17,871 nucleotides of DNA, taken from positions 7,858-25,728 of the forward strand of contig MLAK01000942.1 of NCBI GenBank assembly GCA_001839685.1. The letters are read 5' to 3'. Below are positions 1 to 7,600 of the stretch, one piece after another; the stretch's first letter is position 1; each line of letters starts with the position of its first letter. Origin of the DNA: Tritrichomonas foetus (lineage: Eukaryota > Parabasalia > Tritrichomonadida > Tritrichomonadidae). The translations under genes and the position numbers were made by a program. Under the pieces are notes generated by a model. The model saw nothing but the letters and a program-made list of their open reading frames with translations, had not been told where the DNA came from and did not search any database.

Positions 1-54
1 TACACTCTCACCAACAAATACACTCTCACCATCGAATACACTCTCACATTCAAA
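1..54 (+). repeat. Three 18-bp tandem repeats in a Ser/Thr stalk
   Basis: Three units begin at 1, 19 and 37, each starting tacactctcac. In the reading frame of the surface protein they encode the six-residue units TLSPTN, TLSPSN and TLSHSN. The array runs into the left edge, so the true copy number is unknown. Tandem Thr/Ser/Pro units like this typically form an extended, possibly glycosylated stalk that lifts an ectodomain off the membrane; that role is inferred. Confidence 0.8.
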
Positions 55-451
55 CACCATCACATCTGATTCTATAACATATACACCATCTCAAACCTCT
101 TCTATTTCTAGTGATTTTTCACCTTTACCTTTTTCCGATACTTCCACTTCATCATCAGATGAGCAAAGCAATGAGGTGTCACTAACTATGATTGGAACTC
201 TGTCTTCTTCAATTGTGATACTTTTGATTCTTGTTATAATAATTATTATTATCGTCAAGAGACGGTTGGGTAATAAAGGATACCAAACAGCTAATGCGGA
301 GCTATCGACTGAAAATATTGACACATTCACAAACTACGAAACTACAGGTAGTCAAATGAACGAGATTTATCGTACACAAGACAATCCACTTGCAATAGAA
401 ACTGATAGTCTAAAAGATGATCCTTATATGAATGATTCCGAAGAGATTTGA
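2..451 (+). CDS. Type I membrane surface protein, C-terminal part (5' end outside window)
   Basis: The frame is open from position 2 to the TGA at 449-451, giving 149 residues of an incomplete protein. The GTG at 176 is an internal codon, not a start. In order it shows a Thr/Ser/Pro-rich stretch with six-residue repeats (2-54), a longer Ser/Thr/Asp-rich stalk (to about 187), one strongly hydrophobic segment of about 22 residues rich in Ile, Leu and Val (about 191-253), a KRR stop-transfer cluster, and a tail of about 65 residues. The tail is acidic at its end (DDPYMNDSEEI) and contains NPLA. This architecture fits the large trichomonad families of surface proteins, including BspA-like leucine-rich-repeat proteins, with a single membrane helix and a short tail carrying possible sorting signals. 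The ectodomain is outside the window, so the family is not proven. It could also be another adhesin or receptor-like protein. Confidence 0.7.
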   Translation, partial: TLSPTNTLSPSNTLSHSNTITSDSITYTPSQTSSISSDFSPLPFSDTSTSSSDEQSNEVSLTMIGTLSSSIVILLILVIIIIIIVKRRLGNKGYQTANAELSTENIDTFTNYETTGSQMNEIYRTQDNPLAIETDSLKDDPYMNDSEEI

Positions 452-1488
452 AATTTCCAGTCTTACCTACTATCAACTTAGTTATTCTCCGAATCACATT
501 CATTTACATCACAAACATATGTTTGCACAATTCCAGAAAATTGATGGCCAAATTTGGCGCCATTATATATATTGTCAATATAGAAATTAATATAAATACA
601 TAAATATCATATAAACGCATTGACTGTTGTAAAAAAAACAACAGAAATTGTAATTTTTACTTTATGTTTTACTGATATTATTGTAATTTTTTTGATAATA
701 AACAGACCTTTATCTAAGTGAATTGGTGGAGTTTTGTGCAGAAAAAGATAATATATTGCATTGTTCTTGATCTTTGAAAAATTTCTTTGCTTTTTCAAAA
801 TTTCAATAAATCAACGACAAGAAGCCATTCCTCATTGAAAATTGACTACAAACAAAAGTATTTTTTGTATGAAATTGTGAAAAAATTGAATATCTTTCTC
901 CTTGGATTATCTTTTTAAGCTGTATATTGTTACCCAATTGACATGCAAATCAAGTTTTTATGTACAATACTACTAAACGCTTCATATTCCCCCGAAATTG
1001 ACTTTCAATTTCTTGAAATACAACAAAGAAACTCAATTTTATAAATTATAATAAAATATATTTCTAATAAATAACAACTGCAATTCATATCGCAAATGCT
1101 ATAACTAAAATAAATTTTTTATCTCAATAAAATGGTTTTTTTTTTTTGTGAGGAAAAGCTAGATAGTTAGAACTTTTTCGATAAAAATCAAAATTGAATG
1201 GTACGATTTTTTGATAGAAGACATATTAAGCACTTTTCGCTTAGTTATCGCGATTGTCCGATGAAAGAATTTCAAACTTCTTTTTTCGCTCTTCAAATTC
1301 GATAATGAGAAAAAGAAATTAGTTTTGCGTAAACTAAAGAAAGAAAAATCGTCTTTATATCATGAAGTTTTCTTATCTTTTCAAATTGGAATTCAATGAT
1401 CACATAACCAATAATATTTCAAATTTTCAAATAATTCTCCACTTTGAAAATAAGTTCGCATATTTAGATTCAATATGTAAATACATTT
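452..1488. other. AT-rich spacer, no gene supported
   Basis: About 1 kb of very AT-rich sequence with frequent stops in all six frames. It holds a perfect 12-bp palindrome (gccaaatttggc, 547-558) and several A or T runs. A 33-codon ORF at 943-1044 (+) starts with a hydrophobic stretch that resembles a signal peptide, but it is too short to support. No tRNA, rRNA or recognisable mobile element was seen. Confidence 0.6.
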
Positions 1489-1744
1489 TCAATACAAATT
1501 ATGAAAAGCTTCTTGGACACATTCCTCGATAGCGTCCTCGATTTTGAATGATTTATTGGTTATTATAACTCTATGATATTGACTAAAATGCATTCTGATT
1601 GAATAATCCATGATGTCAAGAAATGTAGACGAGAAAATTGGGAAAACTGAAAATACCAACGGATTTTTCTTTTTTCTTGGGCTTAGTTTCCATTTGTTTT
1701 TCTCCATTTTCCTCAAAGCTCACGTTCCAGCAATCTCTTTTCAT
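1489..1744 (-). pseudogene. Possible frame-broken small gene remnant
   Basis: On the minus strand an ATG at 1742-1744 opens a 42-codon frame (MKRDCWNVSFEENGEK..., lysine-rich in the middle) ending at TGA 1616-1618. An overlapping frame one base further on stays open to TGA at 1489-1491 and ends with DAIEECVQEAFHNLY. The two read like one short protein interrupted by a single-base frame change, and both have a more balanced composition than the surrounding spacer. I do not recognise the family. ORFs of this length are expected by chance in this base composition, so the call is tentative. An intact gene with a cryptic intron is less likely, because no GT...AG pair I tried restored the frame. 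Confidence 0.25.
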
Positions 1745-2139
1745 AAAAGTTTATGTTGCTGTCTTTTTGGTGAATGATAAAAATCATTATAACTTTTTGA
1801 TTAAGAAGAGATAAAAAAAAATTACTTTTTGTGAATCTAAAACAAATTTTAATTAAAGTTTATCTTCCGAAAGAATCCATCGATTGTCTTTACTATAGGA
1901 CATATACAATGCATAAAATGTTATATCATATAGTTACCAAATATATGCCGTAAACTCATCTGAATACAATGTTACGCTAACAATAATGTCGTTCACGGTT
2001 AAGGCCAAATTGTAGTGGCTAATCTCGATATCTTTTTATTCGACTTTTCTTCAAAATATTCAAAGGAATTGAAAGGATCATTCAAATGACTGGCTCATCT
2101 ATTAGCTGATGAAAACTCCATATTTTTTGCTCAAACTGG

Positions 2140-2274
2140 GCTAAAACTATCTATATATGGTCCATATAACTTTAGCAAATTTTGAGATATTTCTAGCCAT
2201 GTGTTTTTCAATATCAACAAAGCAGTCTGAAAATTTGCTAAAGTTAGGTCGACCTTATATAGATAATTTTAAGC
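2140..2274. repeat. Long imperfect inverted repeat (about 49-bp arms, 38-bp loop)
   Basis: The arm at 2140-2187 pairs with the arm at 2226-2274. Read on the same strand, both give gct(t)aaaa..tatctatata.ggtc, then taactttagcaaatttt, with a one-base gap and several mismatches. The arms may extend a few bases further outward (tcaaactg against tcaactg). The loop is 2188-2225. It could be a fold-back element, the remains of a small terminal-inverted-repeat transposon, or a hairpin RNA source. No target-site duplication was found by eye. Confidence 0.65.
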
Positions 2275-2441
2275 AGTTGAAGTGCGTCATTCCCATATTT
2301 TTTTTGTGAGCTCCGCAAGGTGATGTGATTAGCGAGTTTTATTTTTGTGAACAACCGTAGTCTCATATTCAAATAGTTAAACCCTCGTTTTTTTTCAAAC
2401 AAAAATTTCCCAGAGTTATAAGCGTTTGTTTAGACATCCGC

Positions 2442-2484
2442 TTGGCTAAAGTAAAACACATAATAATACAATAACTTTAGCCAA
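2442..2484. repeat. 11-bp perfect inverted repeat
   Basis: ttggctaaagt at 2442-2452 faces actttagccaa at 2474-2484 across a 21-base AT-rich loop. The core octamer gctaaagt/actttagc also occurs once in each arm of the larger inverted repeat at 2140-2274. Confidence 0.65.
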
Positions 2485-2822
2485 CTATATCCTTAAAACA
2501 TCTCAATAAAAGCGCGGTACTTTCGCGTTAAAAAAATATTTTTCCATTTTCAAATATTTTCTATCGGATCACAAAAATCAATGTTCTACAGAAAATCCCA
2601 CATAAATCTTCTTCAAAATTTCAGAATCCGATATTTTCTATTCTTTTTCTTTTTGAGATATCTACTCAGAAAAGATTTTATATGAGGTTTAGAATCGTAT
2701 ATCCCTATTCAATTTCGCAATATCAATTCAGAATAAATCATGTTACATCAAAATTGAGAAGTTTTTCTTTCTTTCTGTACAGAAAATTGTTCAATTAGTT
2801 CAATTAGTAACTGCTGAAATTT

Positions 2823-2832
2823 TCATTTCATT
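2823..2832 (+). promoter_or_regulatory. Possible initiator (Inr) for the transporter, two tandem TCATT
   Basis: TCATT occurs at 2823-2827 and 2828-2832, matching the trichomonad initiator consensus TCA(C/T)(A/T), in which A is the first transcribed base. This would place transcription start at 2825 or 2830, about 35-40 bases before the ATG at 2865. That is within the short leader range known for trichomonads. The motif is short and AT-rich, so chance matches are frequent. Confidence 0.35.
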
Positions 2833-2864
2833 TTTTTATCTAATTCCTTATTAAAAACTAACTC

Positions 2865-4271
2865 ATGGCTCAAATAGAAGTCCTTTCTGACGAACTTCCA
2901 GATATTGAAGAGTCTTATACAACTTCTTCCTCTTCTTCGAATTCAAGCTCATCAACGACCAAATCCAGCAATGCTTCGAGCATTGTAAGCTCGCCATCAT
3001 CGACACCAGGTGAAAATGGTTTTGACAGTGCCGAAAAGAAGCAAGACGATGTTGAATTCAAAGAAATTGGATTCTGGGCCAATCTTTTCAATCTCCTCAA
3101 TTGCATGCTCGGTGCCGGAATTTTAAGTATTCCATCAACATTCAACGATAGCGGTATTGTCGTCAGTTTTCTCATCATGGCAGCCGTCGCCATAATCACT
3201 CATTACGCAACAGTCATTACCTTGACTCTCCAGCACAAAACTGGCGCAGCAGGATTCGACGAGCTCGCTATGATGATTCTTGGCAAAGTTGGATCATGGT
3301 CATTAAGCGCGATGATTATCATCTTCAACATGGGCGCCAACCTGGCCTATCTTGTCCTTGGCGTTGACTTCATCACTTCGTGGTTCGGATTTGCCAACAT
3401 TGACGTCTCCTCTTCGCTCTACCGCGCCATCATCACATGCGTCTATGGATTGGTTCTTCCGATCGCCATGTCGATCCCACGCTCGCTTAACTTCCTTGGC
3501 GGAATCTCTTCTGTTGCCGTCTTCTTCATTGTCTTCTACATCATCGCCGTCTTCGTGAAGTTCGGCATCCACGTTCAGCAGGGGAACCCCGTTGGCCACG
3601 GCCTTCTGATCGCCAAGGCCGACATCAAGCTTTTCTCGTCCATCTCCATCTATGCCACTGCCTTCTCTCTGCCGGTTTGCATTTTGCCGCTCATTTGGCA
3701 ATACACGCCAAACCTCAAGAAGAGGAACTACTCATCGTTCCTTTCGCTCCTCATCGTATTCACTGTCACGGCCATTCCATCGGTTTTCGCGTATCTGATG
3801 TTCGGCCCAGACTGCGAAGGAAACATTCTCAAGAACTGGGGAGATAAGGACGTTTTGATGACAATCGTGCGCGTTGGGTTCTTCTTGATTGCAACAGTGT
3901 CATACCCAATCACACATCCTGCTATTGCTTGCTCAATCAGCGCACTCATTTTCAAGGAGAACAACTCGTCGGCCCTCTTCGGATGGCGCCGCGCACTCGT
4001 CCTCGTCATATCAAACGGAGTTCCACTCATCATTGGAATGTTCCTTCCAGAAATGAAGCCAGCTTTGGAAGTCGCCGGCGCACTTGGCGGCTGCTTAGGA
4101 AACTTCCTCCTCCCAGGAATTATGTGGGTCCTCACATCAGAAAGACCAAAGACTCACTGGACAAACATTCTTGCAATCCTTCTTGCAGTTTTCGGAGTCG
4201 TTTCAGCTGTCATTTCAACCTGGATCGCTGTCGAATCCGCAATTGATGCTTTCAAGACTGTTTCTTTCTAA
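2865..4271 (+). CDS. Amino acid/auxin permease family (AAAP) amino-acid transporter
   Basis: A complete 468-residue membrane protein, ATG at 2865 and TAA at 4269-4271. Residues 1-66 form a soluble, cytosolic-type N-terminus with a Ser/Thr/Asn-rich low-complexity run (about 19-48). From residue 69 there are 11 likely membrane helices, near 70-90, 97-121, 143-171, 187-203, 211-233, 256-276, 291-312, 331-351, 376-394, 398-424 and 434-457. Helix 1 carries the AAAP/SLC38-like hallmark GAGILSIP (83-90). Members move neutral or cationic amino acids with H+ or Na+ across the plasma or lysosomal membrane; the substrate cannot be read from sequence. Parabasalids depend on host amino acids and carry many AAAP genes. 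Codons are much richer in C and G at third positions than in the dynein next door, strongest at about 3330-3720, which suggests high expression. It converges with the dynein gene. The family call is strong, the substrate unknown. Confidence 0.9.
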   Translation: MAQIEVLSDELPDIEESYTTSSSSSNSSSSTTKSSNASSIVSSPSSTPGENGFDSAEKKQDDVEFKEIGFWANLFNLLNCMLGAGILSIPSTFNDSGIVVSFLIMAAVAIITHYATVITLTLQHKTGAAGFDELAMMILGKVGSWSLSAMIIIFNMGANLAYLVLGVDFITSWFGFANIDVSSSLYRAIITCVYGLVLPIAMSIPRSLNFLGGISSVAVFFIVFYIIAVFVKFGIHVQQGNPVGHGLLIAKADIKLFSSISIYATAFSLPVCILPLIWQYTPNLKKRNYSSFLSLLIVFTVTAIPSVFAYLMFGPDCEGNILKNWGDKDVLMTIVRVGFFLIATVSYPITHPAIACSISALIFKENNSSALFGWRRALVLVISNGVPLIIGMFLPEMKPALEVAGALGGCLGNFLLPGIMWVLTSERPKTHWTNILAILLAVFGVVSAVISTWIAVESAIDAFKTVSF

Positions 4272-4555
4272 TTTATTATTATTTTATTATTCACCTTAAA
4301 CTAGCGTGTTTCAAAATCATTTTTTTATTTTTATTTCGTTCTTTGGTTTTTTCCTCTGACTTTATTTAGATATTCTCTCTATATTATTCTTTTTTTTCTT
4401 GATATCTTTACTTCGATTCTGAGTGATGATTGTTTTTGTTACTGACAAAATTGTAATTGTTTGAAATCAATTGGTAATTCTGAGAAATATTTTATATAAC
4501 TTCACTCAAAGAGGAATGAAAACCAGTTATAAATCAGAGTTAAAAAATTGGAAAA

Positions 4556-4580
4556 AATAAAACAAAAAAATAAAAATAAA
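4556..4580 (+). terminator. Candidate plus-strand AATAAA cluster
   Basis: AATAAA occurs at 4556-4561, 4569-4574 and 4575-4580. They lie about 285-310 bases after the transporter stop, far for a trichomonad-like 3' UTR, which is usually short and uses UAAA. TAAA tetramers nearer the stop (such as cttaaac, about 4297-4303) may be the functional ones. A-rich sequence makes chance matches likely. Confidence 0.2.
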
Positions 4581-4587
4581 TTACAAG

Positions 4588-4593
4588 TTTATT
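4588..4593 (-). terminator. Candidate polyadenylation signal of the dynein gene
   Basis: On the minus strand the dynein TAA (4612-4614) is followed after 18 bases by AATAAA, here within TTTTAATAAAC. It includes the TAAA tetramer reported as the trichomonad poly(A) signal, at a spacing typical for short 3' UTRs. Confidence 0.4.
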
Positions 4594-4611
4594 AAAATGG
4601 TACAAATATGA

Positions 4612-7600
4612 TTATCCTATCATTAAATGAAGTGATGCTCCTCTTAATATCCAAAAGTCTTCAGTTTGATTGGTTGGAATTGGAAGTATCGTTATTAATT
4701 CACCAGTATTTTTCTTTCTGCATAATTTATTCGGATTTTCAGATATTTGATAAATGGGGCATTGATAGAATCCATTTCCTGTTTGAAGAGAGGCACCTTC
4801 CATTATCACAGGAACAATATGCAAAATTGGACAAATTGATATTTCCTTTTCATCAATTCCTTGCTCAACAAGAAGCTTATGCTCAGTATCAAATTTTGCA
4901 CCAGTGAATGCGAGTCCTTTTATGAAAGCTCCTGTTTCTGGTGCTTTTTCAGGCTCATTTTCATCTGTAATTACTCTTACTTCAAATGGAATATCACCAA
5001 AGACTGTATAAGAGATTTCTGATAAAGGAATTTGATTGGATTTAACGTGGTGTGATACTATGGCCAGCAAAAGTTGTTTGGGATCTTCAAAACATGAAAG
5101 ATCAAACAAAACTGGTTTACCACGACGAATCCAGGTATTAAAGAATTCAACTCTTTTATTAATTTCTTTAACCCAAGTATCAAGTGTCATAAAACAAATG
5201 AATGTTTGCCAATTTTTAGGGACTTGGTCTTTATAAATGGCAAGAATAGACTGTTTAATTTTCTTTGTTGATTTCATCAAACCGTGAATCACTTTTTCAA
5301 TATTATTCATTGAAGTTTTAGCAATATTCATTGCTTGTTGTAAGATTCTAGTTTCATGTTTAAGAACAATTGTTAAAGGATCAGATAAATTAACAATTTC
5401 TTCAATTTCACTTTCAATGTCTTCAAGTGTGGGAATTGAAGTTTGAATAACTTTGATTTTTTCAATGACAATTTCATGAATGATATCATCAAATAATTTT
5501 CGATTACAAAGTGCTTTCCTTATTGACTTATTCACCATTAAAGAAAGTTGTATTTCATGTGAGCTTCTGAGGTTTTCATTAAGACCATAAATTGAAGGGG
5601 AGTCAGTTTCAGGAAGTGATTGCAAAAAGTTAAACAATTTTCGTTTATTTGTAACCTTTGGAAGTACAAACAATGGACCATTAGCATATGTGACTGACTG
5701 TCCAGGAGATTGATTCTCTTGTTGTGGTTCATAAATGTTGGTGATTGCTTCTTTGGAGAAAATTCTCGAAAGCATTGAGGAAATAATTTTTTTGTCAATT
5801 TGATCATTTGAGTGCCCTCCATAGATTAAATTTCCAATTAAATAACTAATGTATTCATATGGAATGAAATTAGGATCATTTGAAAGGAAAGGATGAATAA
5901 CATTTGTGACTAATTGGAAATCACTGTCATTAAAATCATAAGGACAGTTAAATCCAGCAATTCCAAATTTCTGACGACTTGAAACAATGCAATGATACAT
6001 AGTTAAAGTGAAGGACATTCTTAATGAGGTTTCATTTGCAAAGAAATCTTCAGGAAGATGACTTAAATGAGAAAGTGCATTCAATCTAATACTATCTGCA
6101 TTTTCAATAATCATTTTGACACTGTTGAATGTAATATCCGGAGGCAGTTTCGAATTTATATGTGTTGATAAGAAAATTCGAAAATCAGGATGAATTGAAC
6201 CTGAGCAAACTTTAATAATTGTTGTATACAACTCCTCAATGAATTTTCCAGAATTTTCAATTTTTTCTAAGAAAATCCATTCACCACGTGTTGCTGCAAG
6301 ATGAAGTTCTTTCTCAACTTTGAGAGATTCAGTGATGGACATTGCTCGGACTTTAATCTTTTCATCCATTTGCATTTTATGTGCTAAATACAAAACATTT
6401 TGTCGAGCATCAATGTTTGGCGTTGCAAGGAGGAGTAAAATTGGACTATTTGGAGAACTGAGTTTATGAGCAATACTCAAATGGGGCGTTATTTGTTTCG
6501 TATAATCTAAACCAAGATTTTTGTTAACAAACATTTTGACGAAATAGGGAAGTTTATGAGGTGAAATTGTTTTTATGAACAGCAATTTCTGTAAATCATC
6601 GAGCTTTGAACCAAATATTTCCGGTATTTCATAAGAGTTTGAATTAATGAAATCAGTAAATTGTTGATGATCACTAAGGATTTTATTCGGTAATGATCTA
6701 AAGTTTGAAACTGACCGAGAGAGTGAATTCACGTTGTCCCAAAGTTCCTGTGAAATAATGGATGGAACAGGATTATCAATTGGATTTGGAATTTTTGGTA
6801 ATCCTCGTGAAAAAATTCCCCATTCAGTTTCACTGATTTTCTTTTCGTCTCTCAGAATTGCAGCAGCAATAATGAAACTTAAAGTGAGGCGATCAGTTTT
6901 CAATAAACTTCGGGAAATTTCTTGATAAAGTGACAATGTAATGAAATTTATAAAATGAACTATTTTTTCGTTGTTATCATCTTTTTCACTTTGATTCCTT
7001 CCTGATGTTACCTCAATATTTTTACTCTCACTTTGTGAATTTTTCTCTTTACTATCATTACTGACATTACTTGAGTTACCCATTGATTTATCAGAGTTTT
7101 CACTATTTTTATTTATTATTTGTTTTATTGCATTAAGTGCAACACATTCAATGAAACTAAGGGAATATGAATATAATGGATTTAAATTAGCCAAAGGTGA
7201 CAATGACAAAAAGATAACAGCAATTCTTTCGGCAACAGGAACTAATTTGATTCGTTCTTTTGTGTACTTTTCATTTTCTGTTTCAAGCTTGAATAAACTT
7301 TCTTCAATTTCTCTTCTTTTGTTTTCACTACTTTCAATTGTATTAATTAAAACTTCATCATCAAGAATGTGATCACCAGATGTTCGAAGTAATTCAAGCA
7401 TTCGTTCTTCAGTTTGTTTCAGATTTGACTTAGCAGCAACAATTGCAGCGACAGTAGATTTTTTGTTCTTTTCTAGCTCAGGATCATCAATTTCAACAAT
7501 ATTGGATGTTTCATGAGCAACAAGTGCAGCTTTCGTGATGGAAAAATCAATAATAGATGCAGTAGTATATGCTTCTGGTGAATAAGCTGGCTCAGCAATT

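Larger units (their letters stand above)
1745..2864. other. AT-rich spacer upstream of the transporter gene
   Basis: About 1.1 kb without an intact gene. It contains three successive short open segments in different plus-strand frames (1801-1953, 1917-2015, 2003-2089) that may be a gene remnant or chance, a long imperfect inverted repeat (2140-2187 with 2226-2274), a second 11-bp perfect inverted repeat (2442-2452 with 2474-2484), and a 9-bp tandem duplication ttcaattag at 2790-2807. The last 100 bases probably hold the transporter promoter. Confidence 0.55.
4272..4611. other. Spacer between convergent genes, 3' ends of transporter and dynein
   Basis: A 340-bp AT-rich spacer separating the transporter stop (4271) from the dynein stop (4612). 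No ORF or RNA gene is supported here. It carries candidate polyadenylation signals on both strands close to the dynein end, listed separately. Confidence 0.7.

Noticed and set aside
176..451. GTG at 176 as a start for a 91-residue protein
   Set aside because: Eukaryotic context, and the same frame is open to the left edge with meaningful Ser/Thr repeat content. It is an internal codon.
607..798. 63-codon minus-strand ORF
   Set aside because: Composition is that of translated AT-rich spacer, with no family feature or context.
943..1044. 33-codon plus-strand ORF with a signal-peptide-like start (MQIKFLCTILLNASYS)
   Set aside because: Too short, no initiator motif upstream, and expected by chance in AT-rich DNA.
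3303..4135. Long antisense ORFs (132 and 135 codons) opposite the transporter
   Set aside because: They exist only because the G+C-rich codons of the transporter lack stops on the other strand. Their composition is Arg/Asp-rich mirror sequence without any family feature.
3352..4246. Plus-strand ORFs in other frames inside the transporter (3352-3558 and 3929-4246)
   Set aside because: Shadow frames of a well-supported membrane protein.
4608..4907. 99-codon plus-strand ORF over the dynein 3' end
   Set aside because: Fully antisense to the conserved dynein C-terminus, with no independent support.
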